Shown: piece after piece, positions 52,107-60,854 of the stretch | Layout of the letters: every line of letters begins with the position of its first letter | Position numbering within the stretch: position 1 is the first letter of the stretch | NCBI GenBank assembly: GCA_964552325.1 | Contig: CAZKHA010000004.1 | Coordinates: 4,432 to 68,431, forward strand | Reading direction: 5' to 3' | From: CAZKCK01 sp964552325 | GTDB taxonomy: Bacteria; Bacteroidota; Bacteroidia; Bacteroidales; TTA-H9 | DNA length: 64,000 nt | Made by a program: the position numbers and the translations under genes | The notes under the pieces: model-generated | The model's input: the letters and a program-made list of their open reading frames with translations, nothing else | Database searches by the model: none | What the model was told of the DNA's origin: nothing

Positions 52107-54335
52107 TTATTTCAAGGTATAGCGCAACCCAGCATAGAACATCCTTCCGGTAAGTGGCCCCCAAATCATCGAAGAGTCAAAATAATACCCATACGGATCA
52201 TCGGCTCCAATAATTGGGTGATGTTGGGTGTAATTACCAAGGTTTTCGGCACCTACATATACATCTAAATGCTTAAATCTTCGCGTAATCTGGCTATGTA
52301 CCAAAAAATACGCTTCCGACTTATCAGCCCGGCGATATTTCTCAGGGTTTTGCTGTGTATCTGGCAATTGCATGATGCCATTGTACTGATTTGTTAAATC
52401 GAATTGCCATTTATTAAACTTGGTTGCATACGATATCGTAAACAAACCCTTAAACTTGCTTACAAAAGGCTTTTGGGCAAGTACATTATTCATCGTAACC
52501 TTCACATCGTTGTAACGAGCTGCTAAGGTAACATCCAAGCGATCGATTAGTTCTACTGTAAAGTCAATTTGCCCACTGTTAGCATAAGAGGTTCCATCAA
52601 GATTGTAAAACAACACCTTATGCACATCTTGATTCAAATCAACCACTACTTGATTTACAAACGAGGTACGGTAAAAGTCAACAGTTAGGACTGCTTCTCG
52701 TTTCTCATTAATTTTGAACGTTTTAGTAACATTCAAGCCATAATTCCAGGCTTCTTCAAGTCCCAACGGGTTGTTGATAACCCAGGTACGTGAACTTGCC
52801 AAATACCCGAGGTTTTCGGCTACCAAGGAAGGTGTGCGATAGCCTTTACCCACCGAAGCCCTAAACACCAAGTGCGCTATAGGTGTATAGCGCAAATGAA
52901 GCCGTGGGGTTAACAAGGTGCCGTGTAGGTTATGGAAATCGGACCGTATCCCTGCGATAGCCGTAAATTTTTCCGTATCAAACGTATATTGCGCAAAGGC
53001 CCCTGGTACCGATTCTTTTCGTAACATAGTATCAGCTAAGAGCTCCTCATTATAATTATCATACTGATAACTAAGGCCTAAATTATATTTATGCATCTTG
53101 TTGTGGCCCAGCTCCGATTGAAAAATTAGGTTAGAATAGAAACTTTTCTGGCTTGCATCATAGGCTTTTCTCCCAAAATACGATTCAACCTTATGGTAAG
53201 TTCCTGAAAGCTGCAACCCAATGCTTGTACAACCATCCTCATCCAATCGAAGACCAGATTTGGCAAAAGCCTGATAACGTTCCGTTTTTGCCTCAAATTT
53301 ATATTGATTACTGTCTAACCAGAATTGGTTGTTTTGGGCTAAAACTTGGCCTCCTACCCTATCCTCTTTTAAAACACCAATTCCTATTTGGGTATGCCCT
53401 CTGTCACCATTTTCGATACTCCAACGGTTAAAGATATTTATTTGCGAACTTTTTGGGGCATCTAAAAAACCGTCATTATTATGATCCATAAGCTTTTGCT
53501 GGCTCGAACCATGAGCCAGAAGGTTGGTGCTTACGCTTTCCGATAATTTGTGACTGGCGACCACATTTATTTCAGCCCGTTCTTCGTTGCTGCCATACAG
53601 GTTTAAGAAGAAACGTTCATCGGCATGCTCAGGCTTTTTGTACTCAATATTAATTTGGCCTGTAATTGACTCATAACCATTAACCACTGAGGCTGAACCT
53701 TTACTTATCTGAATTGATTGCATCCATGAGCCCGGGACCCATGAAAGACCAAACGGGGAGGAAAGACCCCTCAGAAAAGGCATGTTTTCATACATCATCT
53801 GGCTATAAATACCAGCCAAACCAAGCATTTGTATTTGCTTGGCGCCCGAAACTGCATCTGTATAACCTACATCAACAGTGGCGCTGTTTTCAAAACTCTC
53901 TGACAGATTGCAGCAAGCTAGCTTTTGCAAACCCGCTGTTGTTATTACTTCAGTTTTGAGAGGTTTAAGCTGTGATATATAACTTCCACTTTGGCGAGCT
54001 TTCACTTCAACCGTTTCAAGTTTTACATCTACTGACTTTAGGGTAACTTCATACTTTTGCGTCTTCCGCTTATCAATTTTGATGGTATCGTTCTGAAAAC
54101 CAACAAAATTAATAACTAAACGATTGGATGGGGGCTTTACAACGGAAAACTCAAACACACCTTCGCTATCGGTTGTAGTTCCCTGAGTGGTCCCTAACCA
54201 AAACACATTGGCAAATGGCAAAGGCTTCGATTCCCCATTCTCGCTTAATCCCAATATTTTGCCGTTTATTTGAATTTTTTGCGCACTTGTTAGCATCGAA
54301 AACAACAAGAGCGCTATAAATATACTATTTTTCAT
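52107..54335 (-). CDS. TonB-dependent outer-membrane receptor of a metal module
   Basis: 742 residues. A signal peptide (MKNSIFIALLLFSMLTSAQ) is followed by a carboxypeptidase-like regulatory domain (about 25-110), a plug domain (QKLACCNLSESFENSATVDV; MLGLAGIYSQMMYENMPFLRG; ISKGSASVVNGYESITGQIN) and a 22-strand-type barrel ending MFYAGLRYTLK. The plug has a CC pair (LACCNLSES), suggestive of metal contact. The flanking HMA and Cys/His-rich proteins suggest copper or a related metal as cargo. It starts 16 nt downstream of a perfect inverted repeat and has an AAGGA ribosome-binding site. Confidence 0.9.
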   Translation of the reverse strand: MKNSIFIALLLFSMLTSAQKIQINGKILGLSENGESKPLPFANVFWLGTTQGTTTDSEGVFEFSVVKPPSNRLVINFVGFQNDTIKIDKRKTQKYEVTLKSVDVKLETVEVKARQSGSYISQLKPLKTEVITTAGLQKLACCNLSESFENSATVDVGYTDAVSGAKQIQMLGLAGIYSQMMYENMPFLRGLSSPFGLSWVPGSWMQSIQISKGSASVVNGYESITGQINIEYKKPEHADERFFLNLYGSNEERAEINVVASHKLSESVSTNLLAHGSSQQKLMDHNNDGFLDAPKSSQINIFNRWSIENGDRGHTQIGIGVLKEDRVGGQVLAQNNQFWLDSNQYKFEAKTERYQAFAKSGLRLDEDGCTSIGLQLSGTYHKVESYFGRKAYDASQKSFYSNLIFQSELGHNKMHKYNLGLSYQYDNYNEELLADTMLRKESVPGAFAQYTFDTEKFTAIAGIRSDFHNLHGTLLTPRLHLRYTPIAHLVFRASVGKGYRTPSLVAENLGYLASSRTWVINNPLGLEEAWNYGLNVTKTFKINEKREAVLTVDFYRTSFVNQVVVDLNQDVHKVLFYNLDGTSYANSGQIDFTVELIDRLDVTLAARYNDVKVTMNNVLAQKPFVSKFKGLFTISYATKFNKWQFDLTNQYNGIMQLPDTQQNPEKYRRADKSEAYFLVHSQITRRFKHLDVYVGAENLGNYTQHHPIIGADDPYGYYFDSSMIWGPLTGRMFYAGLRYTLK

Positions 54336-54351
54336 GATTCCTTAATATAAA

Positions 54352-54373
54352 TTATTGTATTTCAATACAATAA
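54352..54373 (-). promoter_or_regulatory. Perfect 22-bp inverted repeat upstream of the TonB receptor
   Basis: TTATTGTATT (54352-54361) and AATACAATAA (54364-54373) are exact reverse complements with a 2-base spacer; a further GTAT/ATAC pair lies just beyond. It lies 16 nt upstream of the receptor start codon, within the 120-nt space after the Cys/His-rich gene. It looks like a repressor site, or a hairpin in the leader. No TAnnTTTG element is seen in this space. Confidence 0.6.
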
Positions 54374-54455
54374 GTATTGATACAGATTTTCTTCCAGCGC
54401 AGTAGCACTAGAAGTTTATGCCGCAAGCAGGCAGCATGGTATCAAAGCAAGGAAA

Positions 54456-54917
54456 TCAGGTACGTAAAACACAGATATGCAGCAACAAATCAGGCCCGTA
54501 TCTACCATGAAACAGGTAACCAACAGGATTGCTATCATTCCTTGACGGAACAATTACTTGTAATGGTGCATAATCAACTGCCAAACATACAAGTAATTGG
54601 TTCGTTTTGTTATCATATATGCGAAAAGGATGCGCATTCTTAATAAAATGATGCGTATCAGTACAACACTCTTTTTGACTTAGGGTTTGCAGCCCCCCAT
54701 CTTTAGTTGAATGTGAACAGGAGTGTTCACCGGAGCAACATGAAACATCTGTTTGGCAACACGAAGAGCTTGATGAACAACAGGCATGTTTCTCAACAAA
54801 ATAGATATGTTCAGCTTTATGGTTCCAGCAAATATGATGCAAATAGCTAACTCCTCCTGTAGAAACAAGGAAGAGCAATGCTATAAACAAAACGAATACT
54901 TGCCGAATTAACTTCAT
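54456..54917 (-). CDS. Cys/His-rich membrane-anchored protein, HYC_CC_PP type
   Basis: 153 residues. One N-terminal hydrophobic segment (VFVLFIALLFLVSTGGV) is followed by YLHHICW and many Cys: EKHACCSSSSSCCQTDVSCC, CSHS and KECCTDTHHF. The C-terminal ending PDLLLHICVLRT fits the family, although its PP is GP-D here. Proteins of this type are small Bacteroidota proteins next to metal-related TonB receptors; no biochemical role is known to me. The Cys pairs suggest binding of a soft metal in the periplasm. It is the first gene of the module. Confidence 0.75.
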   Translation of the reverse strand: MKLIRQVFVLFIALLFLVSTGGVSYLHHICWNHKAEHIYFVEKHACCSSSSSCCQTDVSCCSGEHSCSHSTKDGGLQTLSQKECCTDTHHFIKNAHPFRIYDNKTNQLLVCLAVDYAPLQVIVPSRNDSNPVGYLFHGRYGPDLLLHICVLRT

Positions 54918-54922
54918 ACGGG

Positions 54923-54930
54923 CAAAATTA
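54923..54930 (-). promoter_or_regulatory. -7 promoter element TAATTTTG of the metal module
   Basis: The minus strand reads TAATTTTG, an exact TAnnTTTG, ending only 5 nt before ATG 54917, so the transcript would start at or near the start codon. Confidence 0.4.
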
Positions 54931-55090
54931 CAACCTTGTTAATTATACTGGCCTATTCCAATACATCTTTAACATTTCATTAACGTAACTGAACAAGGCC
55001 AAACTTTGTACTATTCGCGGAACACCATAACTACTAAGACCTTAACATAACTTGCTACCCTTAAATAGTGTTAAAGGTATTGAGATAAAA

Positions 55091-55121
55091 TTGGATACTA
55101 TGGCCAACAATTGTATTTTTG
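55091..55121 (+). promoter_or_regulatory. Promoter of the M23 peptidase - dxr - rseP run
   Basis: TTG (55091-55093), 20 nt, then TATTTTTG (55114-55121): both elements are exact and correctly spaced. The start codon is about 55 nt downstream. Confidence 0.7.
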
Positions 55122-55176
55122 CACAATCTGTAGCCCATTTACTACGTTTTCTTAACCTGATTCACCATAACACACA

Positions 55177-56055
55177 GTGGCAGTTCTCGAAAAAGAAAAG
55201 AAAAAGCTTATCCAGAAGCTCAAGATTAAGTACAAGCTGGTAATCATGGATTCCGAAACCTTCGAAGAAAAACTTTCTTTTAGGTTGTCGAGGCTGAATG
55301 TATTTGTGGTATTGGGCACTATAGCTATCCTGTTAATATTTTTCACCACTTATTTAATAGCCTTTACGCAGCTTCGCGAATTTATCCCGGGATATGCCAA
55401 TACCACCGATTCAAGAACCATTTATGAACTTACCCTTAAATCGGATTCACTTGAGGAAGCGATGATCCAAAAAGATGAATACATTAATAATATCAAAGAG
55501 GTGCTTACAGGTTCTATTGAATTGCCCATTACCAACGACACAGGTGCTAGCAAAAAGAATTACTCAAACATTGCCAATCGGCGTTCGGCTGACGATTCCC
55601 TCTTAAGATTGGAAATTGAAAATAGGGATAAATACAGCCTATATCTTCCTGAACAAACTTCACAATCGGGGACCATGTCCATCAAAGGCTTTAATTTTTT
55701 TACACCTGTTAAAGGCTATATTACCTCAAAGTTTAGTTCGCCAGATAAGCACTTTGGAATTGATATTGCCACCAAGGAAAATGAAGCTGTAAAATCGGCA
55801 CTTGATGGAACTGTTGTATTTTCGGGTTGGAGTGTTGAATCAGGCAATGTACTATCCATACAACACACTTCAAACATTATTACCGTATATAAACACAATG
55901 CAGTGTTGCTTAAAAAGCAAGGCGATTATGTTAAGGCCGGCGATCCTGTTGCCATTGTTGGTTCTTCGGGCGAACTTTCAACAGGTCCGCATCTTCACTT
56001 TGAACTATGGTACAACGGTGTAGCCGTTGATCCTCAAAAATATATCAGATTTTAA
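55177..56055 (+). CDS. M23 family metallopeptidase, membrane-anchored
   Basis: 292 residues from a GTG start. A basic N-terminus (EKEKKKLIQKLKIKYKL) precedes one membrane helix (LNVFVVLGTIAILLIFFTTYLIAF) and a periplasmic coiled region. The LytM domain is in the last 120 residues: FFTPVKGYITSKFSSPDKHFGIDIA (metal His and Asp), and GPHLHFELW (metal His). All metal ligands are present, so it should be an active peptidoglycan endopeptidase. The next gene, dxr, starts 2 nt later. Confidence 0.9.
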   Translation: MAVLEKEKKKLIQKLKIKYKLVIMDSETFEEKLSFRLSRLNVFVVLGTIAILLIFFTTYLIAFTQLREFIPGYANTTDSRTIYELTLKSDSLEEAMIQKDEYINNIKEVLTGSIELPITNDTGASKKNYSNIANRRSADDSLLRLEIENRDKYSLYLPEQTSQSGTMSIKGFNFFTPVKGYITSKFSSPDKHFGIDIATKENEAVKSALDGTVVFSGWSVESGNVLSIQHTSNIITVYKHNAVLLKKQGDYVKAGDPVAIVGSSGELSTGPHLHFELWYNGVAVDPQKYIRF

Positions 56056-56057
56056 CC

Positions 56058-57206
56058 ATGCCAAAACATCTAGCCATATTAGGTTCAACCGGTTCTATTG
56101 GCAAACAAAGTCTTGATGTAGTACGTTCGCATCCTGATTTGTTTAGCATAGAAGTGCTTACAGCCCGCAACGATGCACAAACCTTGATTCAACAAGCCAT
56201 TGAGTTTAAGCCCAATGCGGTGGTTATAGCCAACCCAGATCTTTACAGCACAGTTATGGAGGCTTTAGATAAGTTTGATATCAAGGTTTTTGCCGGACAA
56301 GAATCTCTGGCACAAATAGTTGAATTCGACGACATTGACATGGTTCTAAACGCACTGGTGGGATTTGCTGGCTTAAGGCCTACACTAAATGCAATAAAAG
56401 CCGGCAAACATATAGCTATTGCCAACAAAGAAACACTGGTTGTGGCCGGTGAGATGGTGACCGATTTGGCTGTTAAACACAAAGTCAACATTTTGCCTGT
56501 TGACTCAGAACATTCAGCTATTTTCCAATGCCTAGCGGGGGAACGCCTCAACAAGGTCGAAAAAATCTTCTTGACAGGTTCTGGGGGGCCCTTTTTGGGA
56601 AAATCGCTTGATTTTCTGGCCAATGTTACGCCAGAAGAAGCCCTAAAGCACCCAATTTGGAACATGGGACCCAAGATTTCGATTGATTCGGCAACCTTAA
56701 TGAACAAAGGGCTGGAAGTAATAGAAGCTAAATGGTTATTCTCCTTAAATCCAGATCAAATTGAAGTTATCATCCATCCTCAATCCATAATCCATTCGCT
56801 GGTGCAATTTGAAGATAGTTCCCTAAAAGCCCAGCTTGGCCTGCCCGATATGCGTGTTCCAATACAATATGCCCTTGCTTATCCGTATAGATTGCCCGCA
56901 ACTTTTGAGCGATTTAGCTTTATAAACTATCCTCAACTGACCTTTATTCAGCCCGAGCTAAACATATTTAAAAGCCTTTCGCTTGCTTTTGAAGCCTTAA
57001 AACTGGGAGGGAATATGCCTTGTGCTCTTAACGCGGCAAACGAAGTAGTTGTTGAATTATTCCTTCACCGAAAAATCAAGTTCCTTCAAATTCCTGACAT
57101 TATAGAGTTTTGCCTTGCAAAGGTTCAAAAAATTGCACACCCAAGCCTTGATGACTTGCTTGCGACTGACAAACTTGCCAGACAATTGGCATCCTCAGCC
57201 ATTTAA
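56058..57206 (+). CDS. dxr: 1-deoxy-D-xylulose 5-phosphate reductoisomerase
   Basis: 382 residues. The NADPH-binding motif is ILGSTGSIGKQSLDVV. Other signatures: AIANKETLVVAGEMV, VDSEHSAIFQCL, GSGGPF and PKISIDSATLMNKGLEVIEA, the metal- and substrate-binding region. It carries out the committed step of the MEP pathway to isoprenoids. It lies between the M23 peptidase and rseP. Confidence 0.97.
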   Translation: MPKHLAILGSTGSIGKQSLDVVRSHPDLFSIEVLTARNDAQTLIQQAIEFKPNAVVIANPDLYSTVMEALDKFDIKVFAGQESLAQIVEFDDIDMVLNALVGFAGLRPTLNAIKAGKHIAIANKETLVVAGEMVTDLAVKHKVNILPVDSEHSAIFQCLAGERLNKVEKIFLTGSGGPFLGKSLDFLANVTPEEALKHPIWNMGPKISIDSATLMNKGLEVIEAKWLFSLNPDQIEVIIHPQSIIHSLVQFEDSSLKAQLGLPDMRVPIQYALAYPYRLPATFERFSFINYPQLTFIQPELNIFKSLSLAFEALKLGGNMPCALNAANEVVVELFLHRKIKFLQIPDIIEFCLAKVQKIAHPSLDDLLATDKLARQLASSAI

Positions 57207-57265
57207 ACATGACAGGCCTGTTTTTTGTTATACAATCGTAAAGAAATTAATACAAATTATAGTAT

Positions 57266-58579
57266 ATGAGTACAGTTATAATGATTGCCCAATTAATTCT
57301 AGGACTGAGTATCTTAGTAGTTCTGCACGAATTAGGGCATTTTTTGGCGGCAAGAGCCTTCGGCATCCGCGTTGAAAAATTTTACCTTTTTTTTGATGCT
57401 TGGGGCTTCAAATTATTAAAGTTTAAAAAAGGTGATACCGAATATGGTATAGGTTGGCTTCCTTTGGGCGGGTATGTAAAAATATCAGGAATGATTGACG
57501 AGTCGATGGATAAAGAACAACTAAAACAACCACCTCAACCCTGGGAGTTCCGTTCAAAACCAGCTTGGCAACGCCTGATTGTTATGATAGGTGGCGTTAC
57601 CGTTAACTTAATTTTGGGGATTCTAATATTTGCTTTTATACTGCTTAACTACGAAAAAAGCTATTTATCAGTCGATTCGGTTAACCAAGATGGTATATAT
57701 GCCGCAAAGGCTGGACGTGATGCAGGTTTTTTAACAGGCGATAAAATCCTAACTGTTAATGGCAAAAACATCGACCGTTTTAAAGATGCACAATCTATCC
57801 GCTTGATGTTTGGCTCTACAGTTCAGGTTGAACGCAATGGTACAAAAGTGGAAATCGTAATTCCTGACAATTTCTACAAAACCGAAACAAAGGCCCAGCG
57901 CTCTCGATTTGTTGAACCCTACAATTTTGCTTTAGTAATTGACAGTGTTTTGGCCGATTTACCGGCTTCCAAAGCAGGCGTAGCAAAAGGCGATAAAATT
58001 ATTGGAATTGATACGATAGTGGATCCTTCGTATGGACAATTCCGCGATGTATTGTTCGATTGCCGTGGCAAGCAAGTTGCCATGGTTATGTTAAGGGGAA
58101 CTGATACAGTTAATACACAAATCACCATCGATTCGTTGGGAATAGTTGGCATATTGGCCAAAATCCCCTACCAGCCAAAGGATTATGGCTTCGGTTCGGC
58201 TCTAGTATTTGGGTATCGCGATGCTATTGACATGCTGGTTGTGAACATTAAAGGCCTCGGAAAGGTATTTAAAGGCGAAGAAAAAGCAACGGATAGCATT
58301 CAAGGGCCCATTGGAATTGCAAAAATTTACGGCGCAGAATGGATATGGTCAAAATTTTGGTTTATAACTGGTTTGTTATCTTTGGTTTTGGCATTTATGA
58401 ATATTTTGCCCATACCAGCGCTCGACGGTGGGCATGTGGTTTTCTTAACTTGGGAAATCATTAGCCGTCGCAAACCCAGCGATAAATTTCTGGAATACGC
58501 ACAAATTGCAGGCATGGTGATTCTTATAGCAATAATGGCCTTTGCTGTTGGCAACGATCTGTTTAAAATATTCAAATAA
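57266..58579 (+). CDS. rseP: RIP metalloprotease RseP (site-2 protease)
   Basis: 437 residues, M50B. The zinc site is in VVLHELGHFLAAR (about 20-25) and the second ligand in FMNILPIPALDGGHVVF. Two PDZ domains lie between (DAGFLTGDKILTVNGKNID; KAGVAKGDKIIGIDT). The membrane helices flank them. In E. coli it releases sigma-E by cutting anti-sigma within the membrane. Its gene follows dxr as is common; 59 nt separate them and the two are likely co-transcribed. Confidence 0.96.
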   Translation: MSTVIMIAQLILGLSILVVLHELGHFLAARAFGIRVEKFYLFFDAWGFKLLKFKKGDTEYGIGWLPLGGYVKISGMIDESMDKEQLKQPPQPWEFRSKPAWQRLIVMIGGVTVNLILGILIFAFILLNYEKSYLSVDSVNQDGIYAAKAGRDAGFLTGDKILTVNGKNIDRFKDAQSIRLMFGSTVQVERNGTKVEIVIPDNFYKTETKAQRSRFVEPYNFALVIDSVLADLPASKAGVAKGDKIIGIDTIVDPSYGQFRDVLFDCRGKQVAMVMLRGTDTVNTQITIDSLGIVGILAKIPYQPKDYGFGSALVFGYRDAIDMLVVNIKGLGKVFKGEEKATDSIQGPIGIAKIYGAEWIWSKFWFITGLLSLVLAFMNILPIPALDGGHVVFLTWEIISRRKPSDKFLEYAQIAGMVILIAIMAFAVGNDLFKIFK

Positions 58580-58585
58580 AGCCTC

Positions 58586-59431
58586 ATGAAATTTAACGAA
58601 TATACCTATACCAGTCAGCAACTTAACGAACGCATTAGCCAAATTGAGCAAGCCTTTAACACTCAAAAAATAGATCGCTCCTTGCTTTGTAATGTACTTT
58701 CGTTGCTTGACCTAACCACCCTAAACGGCACCGATAACGCAGAAGTAGTTAGCAAGCTTTGTACAAAAGCCACTTCATTTGCCAAATCTCATCACGATTG
58801 TCCAAATGTTGCGGCGGTTTGTGTTTATCCCCCATTTGTAAATCAGGCTAAAAAGCTTTTGGCTCATTCTGGTGTGGCTGTTGCTTCGGTAGCCGGCGCA
58901 TTCCCTTCGGGCCAATCGCCTATTGCGGTTAAAGTGGCCGAAGTAGCCTATTGTGTTGAACAGGGTGCCGATGAAATTGACATGGTTATCTCCAGGGGCA
59001 CTTTTTTAGAAGGAAATTTTGAAGAAGTTAGCAGCGAGATTACAGCCATAAAAACCGCCTGCAAGCAAGCACATCTTAAAGTAATTCTAGAAACAGGTGA
59101 ATTACAATCGGTTGACAATATCCGTAAAGCCAGCGAACTGTCAATTTTGGCCGGGGGCGACTTTATTAAAACCAGTACCGGCAAAATAAACCCATCGGCC
59201 ACACCTGAGGCCATGCTGGTGATGTGCGATACCATAAAAGAATACTTCGAAGCCACCGGTAAAAAAATCGGCATCAAACCTGCTGGTGGAATTGCAGATA
59301 CCAAGACAGCACTTTTATATTATGCCATTGTACAAGCCATTCTTGGCAAGGATTGGTTGACTCCAGGTCTTTTTAGGATTGGCGCCAGCCGTTTGGCCGA
59401 TGATTTGCTCACTCACATTGAATCTTTATAA
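58586..59431 (+). CDS. deoC: Deoxyribose-phosphate aldolase
   Basis: 281 residues, class I aldolase. The Schiff-base Lys is in GGDFIKTSTGKINPSAT (about 194), the second Lys in KKIGIKPAGGI. It also has LLDLTTLNGTDNAEVV and AFPSGQSPIAVKVAE. It splits 2-deoxyribose 5-phosphate to acetaldehyde and glyceraldehyde 3-phosphate in deoxynucleoside breakdown. It starts 6 nt after rseP. Confidence 0.96.
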   Translation: MKFNEYTYTSQQLNERISQIEQAFNTQKIDRSLLCNVLSLLDLTTLNGTDNAEVVSKLCTKATSFAKSHHDCPNVAAVCVYPPFVNQAKKLLAHSGVAVASVAGAFPSGQSPIAVKVAEVAYCVEQGADEIDMVISRGTFLEGNFEEVSSEITAIKTACKQAHLKVILETGELQSVDNIRKASELSILAGGDFIKTSTGKINPSATPEAMLVMCDTIKEYFEATGKKIGIKPAGGIADTKTALLYYAIVQAILGKDWLTPGLFRIGASRLADDLLTHIESL

Positions 59432-59450
59432 CCAAATCGAGATCTTTTAC

Positions 59451-59963
59451 ATGGCAAATCAAGTACTTCTACGAAAAATTGCCCAAAGTGTGCTGGTGGA
59501 CGTCATTGCCATCCTATTCGTTTATTTTACGCCAAACATCAGCCAATTATTACACTTTCCTATCTATCTACTTGATCCGATGCGCATTATGGTCATAATT
59601 GGCTTAATGCACTCTCATCGAAACAACGCAATTGTTTTGGCCATTCTTTTACCTCTTTTCTCGTACATTATTTCATCACACCCATACCTTATAAAAACCT
59701 CGCTAATCAGTATTGAGTTGCTAATCAATATCTTCTTGTTTCTAGCACTTACCAAGAAGCTGCCAATTTTTGGCGCTATGCTTTTGGCAATTGTTGTAAG
59801 CAAAATGGTGTATTATGGCCTTAAAATTGTAGTGGTGAAACTCGATTGGCTTCAAATGGAAATAATTTCAACGCCGATTTGGATCCAACTGGTAATGGCA
59901 CTGGTTTTTGCATTTTATGCTTGGCTTCTTTGGCCAAAAAAAACAGAATCACTTCCTAATTAA
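59451..59963 (+). CDS. Integral membrane protein, possibly an ECF-type S component
   Basis: 170 residues from ATG 59451 (MANQVLLRKIAQ), 19 nt after deoC. Five or six hydrophobic segments (SVLVDVIAILFVYF; MRIMVIIGLMHS; IVLAILLPLFSYIIS; SLISIELLINIFLFLALT; GAMLLAIVVSKMVYYGL; LVMALVFAFYAWLLW) fill almost the whole chain. Size and layout resemble substrate-binding S components of ECF vitamin or nucleoside importers. No ECF energising module lies nearby. The position after deoC would fit a nucleoside or deoxyribose link, which is inference. Confidence 0.6.
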   Translation: MANQVLLRKIAQSVLVDVIAILFVYFTPNISQLLHFPIYLLDPMRIMVIIGLMHSHRNNAIVLAILLPLFSYIISSHPYLIKTSLISIELLINIFLFLALTKKLPIFGAMLLAIVVSKMVYYGLKIVVVKLDWLQMEIISTPIWIQLVMALVFAFYAWLLWPKKTESLPN

Positions 59964-59981
59964 ACATTTAATACATTGGTT

Positions 59982-60395
59982 ATGAAGAACATTAAAATCT
60001 TTCTCGTAATTGGCTTGCTGTCTTTGGTTACCTTATGGGGCTGTGAAGAAGACATTACCGACCCTACTGCAAATGACCGCGACGCATTTATAGGATCTTG
60101 GATTTGCAAAGATCAACCTACCAAAAATGGTTTGGCCACCTATACAGTTACCATAACTGCTGACCCAAGCAATGAAGACCAGGTAATTGTTACAAATTAC
60201 TTTCAGTTGGGCAGCGATGCCAATCCCTATGCTGTTGTAAGTGGCTCAAGTATAAATATCCCAACCCAGGTAACTTGCGATGATAATTCATGGACGGTGA
60301 CGGCTCATGGCAGCCTTACGAAAGATACCGAAATTCAATGGGATGTTTACGATGGAAACGACCTTAGCTATACGGCAACGTTTACAAAGCAATAA
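59982..60395 (+). CDS. Small lipoprotein, beta-rich, unknown function
   Basis: 137 residues from ATG 59982 (MKNIKIFLVIGLLSLV). The lipobox is LVTLWGC, then a short acidic spacer (EEDITDPTAND). The mature part looks like a small lipocalin-like or beta-sandwich domain with FIGSWICKDQPTKNGLATY. No family is recognised. It lies 18 nt after the membrane protein gene and before a bidirectional terminator. Confidence 0.7.
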   Translation: MKNIKIFLVIGLLSLVTLWGCEEDITDPTANDRDAFIGSWICKDQPTKNGLATYTVTITADPSNEDQVIVTNYFQLGSDANPYAVVSGSSINIPTQVTCDDNSWTVTAHGSLTKDTEIQWDVYDGNDLSYTATFTKQ

Positions 60396-60412
60396 GCTAT
60401 CTCACAAATTAG

Positions 60413-60448
60413 AAAAGCCTGTAACAAATTGAATGTTACAGGCTTTTT
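60413..60448. terminator. Bidirectional terminator
   Basis: AAAAGCCTGTAAC (60413-60425) pairs with GTTACAGGCTTTT (60435-60447): a 13-base stem with A and T runs built in, between the convergent lipoprotein and DUF4296 genes. Confidence 0.9.
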
Positions 60449-60462
60449 TATTGAATTAACAA

Positions 60463-60849
60463 CTATTTGCGGGCTTTTGCGGTTGAATCTTTAAGGTCAG
60501 GAGACTTTAGTTGCTCAAGGTTAATTAAAACATCTTCGTAAACCTTGTTAAGATCTTTAATATTAGCACTATACCATGCCAAATTTTCTTCAAACGCCAG
60601 TCTAGGAAGCTTATGAATTCTAAAAACAGAATCATGAACCTTGGTTGTAAGCTCTTTCACATCAGTTCCATTAGCCTTAAGATCAGATATATAGGCATCG
60701 GCAAGCTGTAAATCAGTCATTAAAGCCACCATTTCGTTATGTTCTAAAAATGGTGTTGGTCTTTTAACGGCATCCTGCTGGCATGCTACCAAAAAAACAA
60801 TAACTATCAACAGCAGCTTGCGAGCTATTGACCCTTGAAACTGAGCCAT
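60463..60849 (-). CDS. DUF4296-type lipoprotein
   Basis: 128 residues. A lipoprotein signal (RKLLLIVIVFLVAC) precedes the DUF4296 region: FLEHNEMVALMTDLQLADAY then FEENLAWYSANIKDLNKVYEDVL. Bacteroidota-specific family; role unknown. It lies 5 nt after the OmpH-like gene and is probably in the same transcript. A Lys-rich tail ends the protein. Confidence 0.8.
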   Translation of the reverse strand: MAQFQGSIARKLLLIVIVFLVACQQDAVKRPTPFLEHNEMVALMTDLQLADAYISDLKANGTDVKELTTKVHDSVFRIHKLPRLAFEENLAWYSANIKDLNKVYEDVLINLEQLKSPDLKDSTAKARK

Positions 60850-60854
60850 GGCAT

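Noticed and set aside
57207..57265. Terminator between dxr and rseP (ACAGGCCTGT followed by T run)
   Set aside because: The palindrome has no loop and only a 5-base half, so a stable hairpin is unlikely; the genes are probably co-transcribed.
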